A stretch of 64,000 nucleotides of DNA from Pictodentalium vernedei (GCA_031216915.1 CM062290.1:256897291-256961290), one strand, 5' to 3'; shown: positions 11,348 through 23,829, counted from the first letter of the stretch. Program-made: numbers and translations. Notes: generated by a model from the sequence alone, not told the origin.

Positions 11348-12360
11348 GCAGCCTCTGACCGCCTGTCGTAGACTGAAGAACAGTCTTGTCATTCTGCTGA
11401 CTAATAAAAGTATAAAAATAACTTTACCTGTAACTTTGACGCACCCTTGGTTTGTGGCCTAGGATGGTTTCAGCCTTCTGTGACCTCACTGATACGAGCC
11501 TAATAAAGTGCATGTAATAGCATTTATAGAATATTATATTATCTATTATAGAATAGTGTAGCCACTCAAAGGCAGCTTACGTTTCTTTAGTTTCAGCTGA
11601 TAGAGTGCTAAATTATTTTTGGTGGTCAAAATTTGTTCACATATCTTTGCCTTGTTATAATATATGGGAGAATAGAGAAGATCAGCATTCCCCGTGTTTG
11701 GTCACGTGAGTGGGGTCATATTTCACCTTTGTTTCCAATATAAATAACACGTGCATTATTTAACAGGCACTATCTTGGTCAGAAAATCGCGGACATGATC
11801 TCGATTCAGCGTCAAGTAAAAAGATATTGGTATATTACGCGCTTGGTCATTTGTGTTAAAATTAACTTTTACAGTAAGTATTAATTGTGATATTATTAAT
11901 GATATGGTAAACCGGAGTCGAAAACAAAACTTTAGCTTAAGAACACATTGACATGTGATTGCGTTCAGTTGGAATCGAGTTGCGCATCTCCGTTCCTTTG
12001 CAAAACGAAACTGAATTCAGTGACATATGAAGCGATTGACTGTATCCGCCATCGCTGGTTGTCCATTTCACTTCACACGTGCTTATTTTTAGGAAACAAA
12101 GGTGACGTGCGCCCACCCCAACGTAACCAAGCATGGGGAATGCTGATCGAGTCTATATCGCCTAAATATGGGTTCCCAGAATTTTACGAGTTCATTAAAA
12201 TCACGTCCATGTCTGTGTGGAAACTCCGCTTCTTGAGAATTCGTATCCTAATCTTCTTTAATCGAACCCATAACCTGACGTAACTTCCATATGCGTCCAG
12301 TGTTACGCTTAAATCGGTATTCAAACTTTTTATGTTTTTCACTTTTGCTTCAATATTTGA
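11348..12360. other. Intergenic, no supported gene
   Basis: Two overlapping open frames near 11937-12283 on opposite strands show no domain or family resemblance. I could not assign anything else here. Confidence 0.3.
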
Positions 12361-12499
12361 CTATGATTCGTCACTGGAACGAGCACGTCCAATGGGGGAA
12401 TGGGAGGGGTTCAGGGGCTATCTTTTGGAGAAAAATGAAAATGTTTAGTTATTCAAGAAAATAATTTTCCAAGTCTTTCTACTTTTGTTACGTAAAGGG
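12361..12499 (+). mobile_element. Diverged family A MITE remnant
   Basis: GGAACGAGCACGTCCAATGGGGG is followed by GAGAAAAATGAAAATGTTTAGTTATTCAAG and ends GTTACGTAAAGGG with TTAA at 12500-12503. This is the right half of family A at lower identity. Sequence from about 12270 may be a decayed left arm. Confidence 0.55.
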
Positions 12500-12543
12500 T
12501 TAAAACACACATTTACAAACGCAGTCACAGCAAAGGCCGTTAA

Positions 12544-12747
12544 CCCCTAGCACTCTGGTAATCCAACATATTTTTCTCCAATCACCCGGGTTTTCTCTTG
12601 TTTAATTATGAATTGAAACAATTATGACTTGTTTGACAGAGCTCTCTGAGCTCTGACAAACAAGATATATTTGGTTAAATGTCAAACTGCATTATGGGAA
12701 CGATTTGCTGCTAAAACCTTCGCCATCTCCTATCCGTGTGCAGAGGG
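12544..12747 (+). mobile_element. TTAA MITE, family D
   Basis: TTAA lies at 12540-12543 and 12748-12751. It begins CCCCTAGCACTCTGG and ends GTGTGCAGAGGG, with a central palindrome TTTGACAGAGCTC...GAGCTCTGACAAAC. It is related to the longer copy at 14063. Confidence 0.78.
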
Positions 12748-12838
12748 TTAAAATATTTTAAGTAATGGTAGCAGGAGTTATAGTTTATGTTGTTGTCAGT
12801 AGTACTTGTTGTTGGTGTGACGATGGCTCATTGGGTAT

Positions 12839-12961
12839 AGCTCGTCGAGCTCGTTCCAATGAGGGGTCATAACCTATGTTTTTGAGACAAAAAAATTAAA
12901 AAATTAGTTATTCAAGAATTATTTTTGCAAGTGTCGTCTGCTTTTCAGGTTAGGTAAAGGG
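12839..12961 (+). mobile_element. Family A MITE, right half only
   Basis: The match starts at the centre of symmetry (AGCTCGTCGAGCTCGTTCC) and runs to GGTTAGGTAAAGGG, followed by TTAG in place of TTAA. The complete left arm is missing. The breakpoint lies within a few bases of the palindrome centre. Confidence 0.85.
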
Positions 12962-12965
12962 TTAG

Positions 12966-13332
12966 TCCAAGTATCAGATTCAGTCTTGTTAGAGAGTACA
13001 TGATAAGTAGCAAGAACAAATCAACATCTAAGATCCCATTCCAGATGAAGTGGGGACCTTTTACCCCCTCCACCGTTGTGACACTCCTATGACCTATAAA
13101 CACCGAGAGTGTGAACATCATCAGAAATTTCGCTCAAAAACACATGTGTGTAACACGTTTCGGATTTGAAATCAAGCTCTCTCAGTTGATGTGATAACCA
13201 GTCAGACCGTCCTCACCTCCCTATATTTCAGAATCATTTGCAGTTGTAAAAGTATTGCACAGCGTGTTCTCTTTCTTGAAGGAACAATGAGTAGCTAGGC
13301 TGAAAAAATATCAACTCTAGGTTGTTTTTTGT

Positions 13333-13388
<56 letters not shown>

Positions 13389-14058
13389 ACATGGAAGAGC
13401 ATGTAATAAACATTACATGCAAATTGTAATATATCAGAAGCAACGCGAGATTACAAATATCTGCAATTAAAAAAAAAATTATGCAGACAAATTGTCAGAA
13501 GACACAACATTGCGAAGATATAAAGAAATTGACCGAAAATGATCGTAAGTAAACTCGGCGCCGTCGCGTAATTTCTGAATACACGCGGTTTCTAATTTTA
13601 CCTTCGGTACTGTTCGAATGAATGACCGTCGTGTACAACAATTGTTCGTTATTTAATAGATAATTGGGCATTATTAGATCAAATACTTTGAATTATTTCA
13701 AATAAAGTACGGTCATACTTCCAATATAACCCACAATACGTACATCAACTTCGGCAATATAAAATAGAGAATGCACGAAGGCGTGCGCCATAATGAAAAC
13801 AGGTGTATTATAATTCACCTTTATCCTTCTGAGAAAACTAATTTCGACAAATATGGAACATGTCTTTGTACTGAATTCCCCGTGAGTGATCGGTTAACCA
13901 GATTGGGATGAAACATGCTGTATTACCCTTTGCATGCAATGTGAAAAAGAATAAATTATCGCAGTCAAGTTAATTTATTTATTCGATACGAACGCTTTGG
14001 AAAACGAAAATTGTGGTTTTGTTAACTTATTTTTTCAAATTAGCGACTTCTTGTTCCT
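12966..14058. other. Intergenic with GTT microsatellite
   Basis: A (GTT)n run of about 18 units occupies 13335-13388. The remainder has no recognisable coding or repeat signature. Confidence 0.5.
13335..13388. repeat. (GTT)n microsatellite
   Basis: Uninterrupted GTT trinucleotide repeat, about 18 units. Confidence 0.97.
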
Positions 14059-14062
14059 TTAA

Positions 14063-14300
14063 CCCCCTGCACTCTGATGTCGAGAATACTCGACACCTCC
14101 CCCACTCTAAGCCCCACCACACCTCCCTGTCATCCATGGTTATCCCCCCTGTGTTGTCAGAAATTCAGCAATTTAAATTTTGGTTGACAGAGCTCAATTG
14201 GAGCTCTGTCAACCAAAATCTAAACTGCTGAATTTCTGACAACACAGGGGGGATAACCATGGATGACAAATCAGGCGTTTCGTCATCAGAGTGTAGGGGG
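14063..14300 (+). mobile_element. TTAA MITE, family D, full length
   Basis: TTAA lies at 14059-14062 and 14301-14304. Ends are CCCCCTGCACTCTGATG and CATCAGAGTGTAGGGGG. A palindrome of about 143 bp lies inside, with near-identical arms (GTCATCCATGGTTATCCCCC and inverse) meeting at GACAGAGCTCAATTGGAGCTCTGTC. The high arm identity suggests recent origin or arm homogenisation. Confidence 0.9.
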
Positions 14301-14319
14301 TTAAAGGAGATGGGCGCTG

Positions 14320-14880
14320 CACCGTAAATATCGTTCTGTATCGGTATCGCACCATAATAATATACCGTACCGAGGGAATCTTAAAATTTCGAAGTTTCAG
14401 TATTGAAAACTATTCCCAACATTAGTTAAAAATAAAGACCATATAGCAGAACATTTTCCAAAATGGCTGATGTGAGGAGTTCATGATCCATGACTTTCAC
14501 GGTCACTCGTCACCGGTCATGTGCTGGAATAATAGAGATGAGAGAAAATTCCCAGGGGGAATTTTCTCTCAGCTTTATTGTTACATCTAATGGCCGGTTC
14601 GAGTGGTGGTTGTGTTATTTCAAATAATGTTGACAAATAATACAGTCCTTATTTGTTACACCAACCGGTCACTAGTTGATGAGTTGAAAATAAGCTTAAT
14701 AAGTCACTGACTTCTGTAGAAAGGTGACTTGCAGAAGGGAAGTGTACAAAAAATAACAATCGATATTAGCATTGGTGTTGGTATCTTTTCGACACCGAAT
14801 ACTGTACCAATACCGAAGTAAATCATCGAAAAGATACCGATACCAAACTTAAAGTTTCAATACCACCAAGCTTTATGATT
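14320..14880. repeat. Decayed hAT-like repeat with GGTATCG words
   Basis: GGCGCTGCACCGTAAATATCG and CTGTATCGGTATCGCACC at the left, and GATACCGATACCAA with TTCAATACCACCAAGC at the right, recall the interior of the hAT MITE at 7823. Ends and duplications cannot be defined. Confidence 0.35.
14538..14572. repeat. Short perfect hairpin
   Basis: TGAGAGAAAATTCCC and its exact inverse are separated by a few G-rich bases. Confidence 0.75.
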
Positions 14881-17210
14881 TAACTGTCTCGTTCATTCGA
14901 CTTTCAAATACATTCGCACCGAGAAAGTACATTCAGTGAATGTTATTGGATGCTAGGGGTGCTTCACATTGAGCCAATGCGTTTAGTTTCAATATCAAGA
15001 TTCTTCACACAAAAGCATGTCACAAAGACTGACTCACAAGTATCGCGTTAGCAGTGGTGTGTTCAATACACTGACACATAAGAAAACCATACAAGTGCCT
15101 TTTGCTGCGGCATTGACCATGGGGAACAAGTTAATTTTACGCTTTTTAAAACCGGTGTAATGGGTTTTATTATGTAGACATCTCACCTATTCTGATACAG
15201 AGATATATATAGTTGACGCAACACAATAGGTTTCATTGATTTTTTTTATATACATCCGAACATTTCACGTTGAGAATTAACCTATTGTAACGGAATAACA
15301 ATTACAATAGTAAGATTAAGACAACGCAGATCTGTAACCACCTCGATAGAGCTGGGAAGTTTTGATTTTTCATATTCGGTTTCGATTCTGTTTCAGGGAG
15401 AAAACTCGGTTTTGGTTCGGTTTTTTTTTTCTTTGTGTTAAGAACAGATAATAAATAATACTTCAGGCTCTTTGACTTGAATAAAATCCTCAATAGTTTT
15501 TACGACGCCACTCCTGACTGTACTGGGTTCAGTCTAACTCTCCTTCGACCATTGTTGGAGGTTCTAGGGGATCAGTTCCTAAGCCTATTCAGTCAGAGAA
15601 GAGAAAAACACCATAAATCAGGGTAACAAATGAACCAAGTTCATCTAATCTATGTTGTGATCACGTTGTCACATTTTCCCTTACTGACTCGTCCGCAGGA
15701 TGTGTCAACAAGGGAGCAAATGTGACAATCAGAAACACACGTATTCGAGCCTTTGTCGGATAGACTCGGTGACGTAAGAGTCCATGGTGGTCGCTAGTCC
15801 AGTTCCCTCCAAGTAAGGTAGTTTGATCAGTTTATGCACGAACAAATTAAAACCATTTGGCGGAATTTTTACTGAGTCTTACGGTTCGGTTTTCCGGTTT
15901 GCTGCAAAAACCAGAACGGAACAGAAAGACGCCCAGCCTTGCACGTTGACATGACATTTGTTTGAATGTATTTTTCAAGACTTTAAGGCAATAACAAGAA
16001 AAGATACCTATACCTCTAATTTGGGACAGCAACATTTTTTAGAGGGCAAATTCAAAGATGACCGCCTACTTTTCGAAGAATAATAGATTTTTAACTCAAC
16101 ATCTTTTTAAATAATCTACTTTAATGAGATGTGGTATCATTCGTTGCAGAATTCACCAATCAATAGAGTTGTATATAATATGAAAAACACCCCGAAAATC
16201 TCAGAAAAGACTACATAGAGAGGTTAGTGTTTACCTATTTGCATCTCCTCAGTTTAAGGCAATGTGCCGGATTTTCGACCCCTGAAAGATTGATTTACCA
16301 AGTGACACTCATTTATTCTACAATTAATTCTATCCAAAAATAAACAAACATGAGAGACTCAATGAAGGGATGATTTTTCCAGTGCAAAATTGGACGCCAA
16401 TGAGGTATCCTACTAAAAAGACGTGCAAAGCATTTTATTGCCGCAGCTGCATGCACTTATCAAACAGATTCCAAATCCAATTACACGTTCCGAAGCTTCA
16501 ATCAGTTGTTGACAGGACATTTCACACCGTCTGAACGTGTGCTAGACATTACTATTCTAGTTATCGCCCCTACCGGACACATTCCTGACCACAGATATCC
16601 GATTTTCAACCTTCCAGAACTATTCTGCGAGGCATTAGATGCTTTTAGTTCCAAGTTTGCAGCGAAATGATTATACCGAAAAATATTGTCTTCGAGTCGT
16701 GTGGGTAACTTTTAAGGTGGTGTTACAGAGTCGTGCTTTGAGGGTCAGCTGACATCATATCTCAGATGGATGTATCTTGTCCTGATTTTTTTTTCAATTG
16801 CACCAAAGCTAACCAAAATGTATACACATTAGTGTACGTCTCATGGATTTCCCAGGAGCAGATTTGAAAAGAAGAGACATGTTTTGCTGAATCGGCGAAA
16901 TTTTTACCCGTGTAAACTAACGTCATTGAAAAGCCTTCAAGGCTGTACGAGATAAGACTTATGCATTTTGAACACGTACATAGTATACTGTCCAAAACAA
17001 GTTAAGCACCCTTCCCCCATAATACCTGCGGGTGGGTGTACGAATAGCTCATATTGTGATGTGTATTCCTCTATCGGATCGGGCATACATCCTTAAAACC
17101 GGTGAATATTTGCTGGCTATTGACCACTTCCCTGCCGTGTGCTTATAGAGAAATGAGACAACATCACAGTGAGAGAAATTCGGAAGGTCATGGACAGCAT
17201 GCCACGCCGA
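14881..17210. other. Intergenic, no supported gene
   Basis: Long unique-looking DNA. A possible decayed repeat with GCTGGG/CCCAGC ends and GGTTTTGGTTCGGTTT words spans about 15345-15945. Short open frames lack domains. Confidence 0.3.
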
Positions 17211-17214
17211 TTAA

Positions 17215-17456
17215 CCCTTTCCCAACGTAACGACCAAAATCGGCCAGCGCTATTCTCAAAAATCGCCAATTAATTTTCATTATTTTTTTCATTTTTTTTT
17301 TGTCTCAAAAACATTGGTTATAGCCCCTCGTTGGAACGAGTTCGTTCCAACGAGTGGTCATAACCTATGTTTTTTGAGACAAAAATTTTTTTTTAAAAAT
17401 AGTTATTCAATCATTTTGTTTGCAGGTGTCGTCTGCTTTTCATGTTAGGTAAAGGG
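17215..17456 (+). mobile_element. TTAA MITE, family A, full length
   Basis: TTAA lies at 17211-17214 and 17457-17460. It carries standard family A ends and arms. The core is shortened to GGAACGAGTTCGTTCC, so about 12 bp at the apex has been lost while both arms remain. Confidence 0.9.
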
Positions 17457-17569
17457 TTAAGATGTGTTAGATATTCTCGAGGCTATTCCATCAGGTACTG
17501 AACAACGTGGCGTTTTTTAACGTTGTGATGACGTCCGTGGCGCCTAAAATTCATTCAATAAAAAAGAAA

Positions 17570-17643
17570 GCTCGTCGGCTGAGTGCTAGAATGTTCTATG
17601 TCCCATAGGGGACATAGAACATTCTAGCACTCAGCCGACGAGC
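17570..17643. repeat. Perfect 74-bp palindrome (relative of hairpin family E)
   Basis: Two identical 35-bp inverted arms begin GCTCGTCGGCTGAGTGC and meet at ...CTATGTCCC, with loop ATAG. The inner part TGTTCTATGT is shared with the hairpins at 3251 and 20299; the outer arms differ. Confidence 0.92.
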
Positions 17644-17980
17644 TATAGAAACCTTTGCTTCACTGATAAGGCATATTCCCCCTACTGCAAATAACAGGTT
17701 TTCTCAGGAGAATTTGCCCATTTACTGTATACTCTCTTATATTATAGGGAGGTGGCGGGGAGGGGGGGGGGGGGTTAACTTTTTTTGACAGTGTAGTATA
17801 ACTCTGATTCCACATCACAATGTCATCTATTGATCAACTGTTGTACAAGCTGCGTCGATAGAGGTGGTATTTACAGTTCCAAAAAGGCACACAAATCGAG
17901 CTGATTAATTTGCGAAAACAGATAAAATTTCATAGTTTGCCCAAGAGGATCAAAAATCCTGCTGTCGATAAAGTATAAAC

Positions 17981-18238
17981 ATGAAGTTGGCGCGGAAATT
18001 CCATATCCGGGTGACACCTTGTACATTTTTTACCCATACTTATTGGAGTCTTGGTAATAATAACACGACATACTTGGGGTTGGCGAGTCACTGCTACTCA
18101 AATAGAGGCCACGGTCACTGTGGCTTTGGGAAAATGGGTAAATTCGTTGATAAGGAATGCCTTATATGTATTTTAGGAGCAATGGACACCCTGGAACACT
18201 TCTTCTTAGAATGTCCAAAATATCAGAAGTTTCAATGA
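17981..18238 (+). pseudogene. Possible LINE C-terminal Cys/His remnant
   Basis: The frame ends CLICILGAMDTLEHFFLECPKYQKF. This resembles the C-terminal C-x2-C...EH-x4-C motif found after the reverse transcriptase in Jockey/CR1-type LINEs. The preceding residues do not resemble a reverse transcriptase that I can name, and no polymerase motifs are nearby. It may be a 5'-truncated LINE end or chance similarity. Confidence 0.35.
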
Positions 18239-18419
18239 GTGTAAATGAGGAAATGCGGTCGGAGAATGACATGTGTACACAAGGCGAAACAAGGAAGAAG
18301 CAGCACTTCTTATTTGTGAAATTTGGGAAGAGGAATTACGGGATATCACGAAACGGGTCACTGTTGAATGTCGGAGGGATAGAAACACAGAGAGGAGGGA
18401 TCAGGTGGGAGATGGTAAG

Positions 18420-19315
18420 AGTAACGGAGGCGGTTTCTTGTGAGAACCGCGACAAAAAATCATCGGCTTTCCGAATTGTTATTATTTTTATTTTATTAAC
18501 ACAAAGTTTTCGTACGTTATCTTTTATTACCAACAAACTTGGCAATGCTGTCACAGCCGCCTCGACATGCAAAGTTTGGTCTTTGGCAGTACAGTAGGCG
18601 TGATACAAGCTGAAACTGGTACTTTTTTCTTTGTTGGTGTCATTGACGCTGTTACTAATACTGCTTTGCATCAAGCAAAAATACAATTGGCAACGCTTCA
18701 AAACTGTAACCGCCTCGTCGAAATATGAAGTTTGCTCTCCTTAAGTGATATGGTTATAGTTCTACGCGTGACACGCGAAAAGGGTGTATTTTCCCGTTTG
18801 GGGATTTATTTGCGTTGCAACTCGAAACGTTTTGTGTAAATAACAGAGAAACTTGGCAATGGTGCAGAAACATTAATGCCACGCCAATATGAACAGTTTG
18901 GTGTCTGTAAGAGCTTTGGTAATTGCGAGTTTGGGGCATCAAAAACGCAATTTGACGTAAAAATAAATAATTTTAAAAATAACTACCTTTTTACTTTCAA
19001 TCTCAACAACATACTAAAATTTCATAGAAATCGGACAAACTTTAATTTTTGCCATGTTGACGTCTGAACGTGGCAGCCCAGACGAATTTTTCACCGACTA
19101 AAAACGGATTGCATTTTTAGATATCGTTTTTATTTGTGAGTATATTTATCGAATTTTCAGAAGGTGAGTCCAATAAGTATTATTAAATGCTCATGCAAAA
19201 GACATCATCTTGACGTTATTTTGGGTAATGGTTCAAATTTGAAATTAAAATAACTGTTTTGAATAGAGACATCATCGGCGTTATAGTTTGTGAGATTTCA
19301 CAGCGGTGTGTTTTA
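18420..19315. other. Intergenic, no supported gene
   Basis: Open frames on both strands (for example 18336-18701 minus) overlap each other and show no domain. No repeat ends were recognised. Confidence 0.3.
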
Positions 19316-19319
19316 TTAA

Positions 19320-19562
19320 AACCTTTTACCCAACGCAGACGATATCAAAATTTGTTATGTTAAATACCATTTTTTCAAATTTTTCAAAAAATTTCAACAA
19401 AACCATATCATGAGACCCATCGTTGGAACGAGCTCGACGAGCTCGTTCCAACGAGGGGTCACATTATATGGTCTTATTGAAGTTTTTTGAAAAATAATAT
19501 TTTTTCAACTGCTGAATTTGCATATAACGCGGGCGGATGTGGGCGATTCGTTGGGTAAAGGG
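19320..19562 (+). mobile_element. TTAA MITE, family B, full length
   Basis: TTAA lies at 19316-19319 and 19563-19566. It runs ACCTTTTACCCAACGCAGAC ... GGCGATTCGTTGGGTAAAGG. The arms (TTTCAACAAAACCATATCATG and inverse) are unrelated to family A. The core GGAACGAGCTCGACGAGCTC and the flanking GACCC/GGGGTC are the same as in A. Confidence 0.9.
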
Positions 19563-19566
19563 TTAA

Positions 19567-20298
19567 TAGAGAGCTATGCGTGTTAGAAAATCCGCATTTT
19601 TATGAACAATTTTTATAAAGCCCCCAGAATTTGAAGTGACGTTAAAACATAAAAAGTGGTGATAAATCGGAAAACTAAAAAGCGTCTATCTCTTAATTTT
19701 TTCAGCTCTACGACACACTAAAATTTCATAAAAAACTGACCAACATTAAATTTTGGGTGATGGCGACATCAATAACGTCACCCAAAATTATGCCATAACC
19801 ATTGAGAATTTCGCATGTCGGTACCAACATTTTTAGACATGGTTTTTGTTGGAGAATGTATTCCAAAATTTCGAGAACGAAAATTTAATACTGGAGTGGA
19901 AACTAAAAGTTCAAGAAAAACACCTAAATCGGGCGCTGTTTTTGGATAAAGGAGGATTAAAAAAAATCCCTGCCTTAGCTTAGAACTAGAAATAAAGGTC
20001 AATAAACGCACCAAATTTCATCAAGATTACTTCACGGGAAGTACGCTAAATCGTTGCGGACGGAAAAAATGCCTAACGATTCCAGTAAGTCATTCACACT
20101 TCGTTGAATAACTTAAAAATCGTTAAACATTCAAACTCATTGGGGAAACAAATGTAGAAAGCCAGCTTCTGCAATTTCAAACTACTATACAAGGACAAAA
20201 AATAATAAAATGCCCAAAATTTGTGAAATGATGCGTTCATCGAAGATGCAAATTCGCTAACATTACTACATTCAATTTTTATTTGAAATTCTCATACG
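19567..20298. other. Intergenic, no supported gene
   Basis: AT-rich DNA with short unrelated open frames. ATTTCATAAAAAACTGACCAA near 19720-19745 echoes ATTTCATAGAAATCGGACAAA near 19018-19041, a weak internal repeat. Confidence 0.3.
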
Positions 20299-20364
20299 GT
20301 CCCCTGAGTTCCAATGTGTTCTATGTGCCTACTGGCACATAGAGCACATTGGAACTCAGGGGAC
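20299..20364. repeat. 66-bp palindrome (hairpin family E)
   Basis: 31-bp arms, starting GTCCCCTGAGTTCCAATG, are separated by a 4-base loop with one mismatch. The arms equal the inner 31 bp of the hairpin at 3251-3326. Confidence 0.9.
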
Positions 20365-22330
20365 AATACCCTTGGTGCTAAATTTACGGAGAGCGTCAGG
20401 AAATTAAGTGGAGCGAACTTTCTCGTAAATCTCTTTCAATGACGGAAAAATTATCAACCATGTGAAACGAAATTTTTTTAAAAAATTTCTAAAAGTGTGT
20501 TCTTCTTTATTTATATTGTTTGATCAAATTTGTGGTATACAGTGTGGCGCAATATTTGATTTCAACTTCACATATTTTAATGAGCAGGTTTTCTAAATCT
20601 CGTTACCACATAACATGGCATTGCGGAAAGTACAACAACTTAACAGGAAAACTACATAATATTTACTTCCATCACAATGCTTCAACGTGTGTTCATTCAG
20701 TGCATTGCACACGATCGTTGTGTATGTGCAGTGAGAACATTGTGTTTTATCGATACATATTATATATTCCATTTCCTTGACAATTACGAGCATCGGAGTG
20801 TGTGCTTTTTTCTACTGGAATAATAACTCGAGACAACAGATCGACCCGACTGAAGATTGTGGAATTGTGATTAAAGGGAGTGGCGTGGGGTTAAAACTAA
20901 TAGCCGAGGGATACAAAGAACATGGGTCGATTCAGAGGAATCCCCCCCCCCCCCCCGGTGCACGTTCCCCCTTTTTTGTACTTCAGTTTTTAACAAGCAC
21001 CGATTCCAAGGGGAACGATATTATCAGCGATAAAGCATGGAAATCCACCACATTTGGTAGTGGGTTCCATGTTTTATCGCCGATAATAGTATCATAATAC
21101 TGTACCCCATGCATACAGCTATAGGCGACCTCTTTCGCGAATCTCATGTGAACCGATATAAATTAGTTTCTTTTCTTCAGAAATTGAATGCTGGAATATG
21201 TTGATTGTATAGAAGCCAGCGGAGAGCTACACTAACCTTCCATGTTCCAATATTTTCCCACGAGAGCCCCGGACCCCGCTGACAAGAGTGAGGTACTCCA
21301 TCGCATGCTCGCCACAAACTCGCCGCTACGATCGTCGAGTGTTGCTTCGCATCATATCCCATCCCCCCTCCCCTCCCGATGTCCAGCTTCTATCTTCAAC
21401 TTAGTGGAAAAAAGCGGTCTGGTTATCTTCCCTGAAATTGTGGTTTTGGGGATTGGAAGTTAGCGTTACGGAGATGGGAAAGTTTTACTATTCCTAAGAT
21501 TGAATTAAATGTTCAAAAGTTATATTTTAGTAGTACATGTCATCTAAAGTTCAATGTAATTTCATTATAGTGATTGCTGAATGCTGCCAGTTTACCATCT
21601 GAGTTTTGCCCCCCTGTCATTTATAAAATGTACTGTTTTCTCCAGTTCAGTCATGCTAAAATGTTTTAAAATAGTGTTTCCATTGACATTTGGCCATCTA
21701 TGTACGCGTTTTGGTTTGACAGATGACTGGGAAACGCATCAATTCGGAAAATATGATCTTGTGTCTACTGTCTGGTAAAAATATCTATCAGACACAAGTT
21801 TTGACTTTTGTTCCTTTGATGTCTAAAATTCTGTATACTCTGATTACCTTTCACACCATGGCCCAGTGTCCTTGGAGCAATTAGCAGATAGTCAATAAGG
21901 GGAGATAACCACCCACTTGAACCAGTCAGCTGAAGTGAAAAGCTGGGTATGGCAAACCAAGAACAGCAGAAAGATTCTACGATCACTACTTGAGATATAT
22001 CTTGGTCCATCAGGGTATTGTCGCAAAATACGCGAATAAACGAAGGTATTTGGGGACAAAACGTGAACAATACATGCTGTAACATGGTACCCTTTTACAG
22101 GGGCTTACTGGTCCGTTTTTTTTCTTTCTTATCTATTTTGTCGCACGTAAGGTCCCGTTAGAAGATATAAAGATTTTTTTTGTCTAAAAGTCAATGTCAA
22201 GATTAAACTTTGGTTGCGCATTTTATTACACACTCTCGTTCTTAAACGAATGCCTACCTATTTTTAAAAGACGCTTTCCTCACGCCGATATTCTGTGCAT
22301 TCCGACAGCATGAAAGATTGCAGGGATAAT
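20365..22330. other. Intergenic, no supported gene
   Basis: A C-run lies at 20941-20956. Short open frames such as 20777-21097 and 21242-21463 have no recognisable domain. I see no gene structure. Confidence 0.3.
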
Positions 22331-22335
22331 CGTAG

Positions 22336-22580
22336 ATATTCGATATATATTCGGCACCGATTGTCGAATCTAATTTGAATCGAATACTGCCGTCGAATCG
22401 AATATCATTTCGAATACCGAATATTCGCAGGGCCCTAGTCAGTATATAGAGAGTATAGATGGACCCAACGTGTAGGGCCCCGTAATTCGGAATTCCTATC
22501 CTCGAATCGAATCTAGAATCGAATCGGGAACAATGTTGCTATCGACTTCGAATCCGAATCGAATCGGAAACGGTGCGAAA
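22336..22580. repeat. Degenerate TCGAATCGAAT repeat
   Basis: Many overlapping ATTCGAATCGAATC words occur in both orientations at 22336-22435 and 22480-22580. Similar patches recur at 48868-48945, 50235-50310, 53990-54078 and 55095-55160, so this is a dispersed decayed element rather than a single microsatellite. Confidence 0.6.
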
Positions 22581-22599
22581 CAATTTTCGTGAAATCACT

Positions 22600-23268
22600 A
22601 GTTATTTTACCAAATTAACTGATGTAATTAACATGCATATCCTTGCGGCCAGCGCGTGTTGCATGTAGCTTGAGTTCCTAAGTACAGAGGTTACAAATTA
22701 TATTGTTACAACGGTACTTATAAACTGGAGCGCGGAGTTCTCGGGCTTCACTATTTTAGTACTGTTGTAACAATGTAACTGGCAAGGCAGACAAGCATGC
22801 TGATAAGCCGACTGAACAAAAACTCATCAAGTAATTACTCGTCATTCCTGCGGCATGATTCTGCTCATAGACGACATTTATTTGCCATCGTCTCCTTGTA
22901 AAAACAACACAAGTAACCCGATTAAAGATTTTACGAATCAGAAAGTCGATTCGATGTAAATCACGAAACAAGCCCTCGATGTCGATCGATCGCATCTTTG
23001 CAGCGCCCTGGTAGCTAGACGGGGCGTGTCTCCCCCATCCCCCAATATATCCTAATATTTCAAAAGCTGGAAATTCGGTGATGTACATTCAAAAAGTTGG
23101 AAATTCAATAATATCAATTTAATTTGCTCCTGTCATATTTTTGTGGTCAAGAGCCGAAGTGATTTTCCAGTTTTCGATCAAATTCACAGACTCAATCAGC
23201 TGACAAAATTTTACGAAATTCTGACTCGAATCTCTGTCCAGTCCGGTTTCTCGAATTCATCGTTCCAC
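22600..23268. other. Intergenic, no supported gene
   Basis: The 110-codon minus-strand frame at 22756-23088 has no domain that I recognise and no supporting context. Confidence 0.3.
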
Positions 23269-23427
23269 TTCCCTTACACTGATCAGGCTACACAAGGACT
23301 ATAGCCTATAGACTGACTGCTATTCAGACAATCCCTACTCCTGACAGTCAATCAGTAGGAAGGAGTAGGTATTAGCTGAATAGCTGTCAGTCTATAGTAT
23401 TTGTGTAGCCTGGTCAATGTGAGGGAA
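23269..23427. repeat. Palindromic foldback element
   Basis: TTCCCTTACACTGATCAGGC pairs with GCCTGGTCAATGTGAGGGAA, and CTATAGACTGACTGCTATTC pairs with GAATAGCTGTCAGTCTATAG, around ACTCCTGACAGTCAATCAGTAGG. No terminal duplication was identified. Confidence 0.75.
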
Positions 23428-23463
23428 AACTGATGGATCTACCTCGGGAAATGCATTTTTCCT

Positions 23464-23826
23464 GTGGATATATTGACCAGATTTAAGTCAGAGGGAGGCC
23501 TCAGAATCAATCTCAGGGGTTCAAAATTCAAAACTTTTCTCCAGTGGAAACCCCCAGACCCCCTCACCATCGAAAGGAGGATATCCCCTCTTACTGTATC
23601 CCTCAACTCGGGGAGGTGGTTGTCCCTCGCGACATGCCTACAGTATGACGTACTGAGACCCCTGCCCCCGGTTAGAAATCTAACAGATCACACACTCCCT
23701 ATTGAACACCCTCTAGCTACGTCAGTTCCACCGACCAACGAACCCCCATATTATGGTGACATTAATTTTATGAAACGGTTCAGTAAATTAGGACTAGATC
23801 CAGGAGTGAGAATTGAATTCAACTAA
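23464..23826 (+). CDS. Hypothetical open frame, 120 codons
   Basis: An open frame without stops, moderately proline-rich (PPDPLT, LRPLPPVRNL, VPPTNEPPYYGD), ending MKRFSKLGLDPGVRIEFN. No domain, signal peptide or membrane segment is evident and I do not recognise a family. It stands out only because its composition differs from the surrounding AT-rich DNA. It could be an exon, a retroelement fragment or chance. Confidence 0.2.
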   Translation: MDILTRFKSEGGLRINLRGSKFKTFLQWKPPDPLTIERRISPLTVSLNSGRWLSLATCLQYDVLRPLPPVRNLTDHTLPIEHPLATSVPPTNEPPYYGDINFMKRFSKLGLDPGVRIEFN

Positions 23827-23829
23827 GTT

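Noticed and set aside
18157-18701. Overlapping open frames of 146 (+) and 121 (-) codons
   Set aside because: They overlap on opposite strands and have no domains, no repeat homology and no context.
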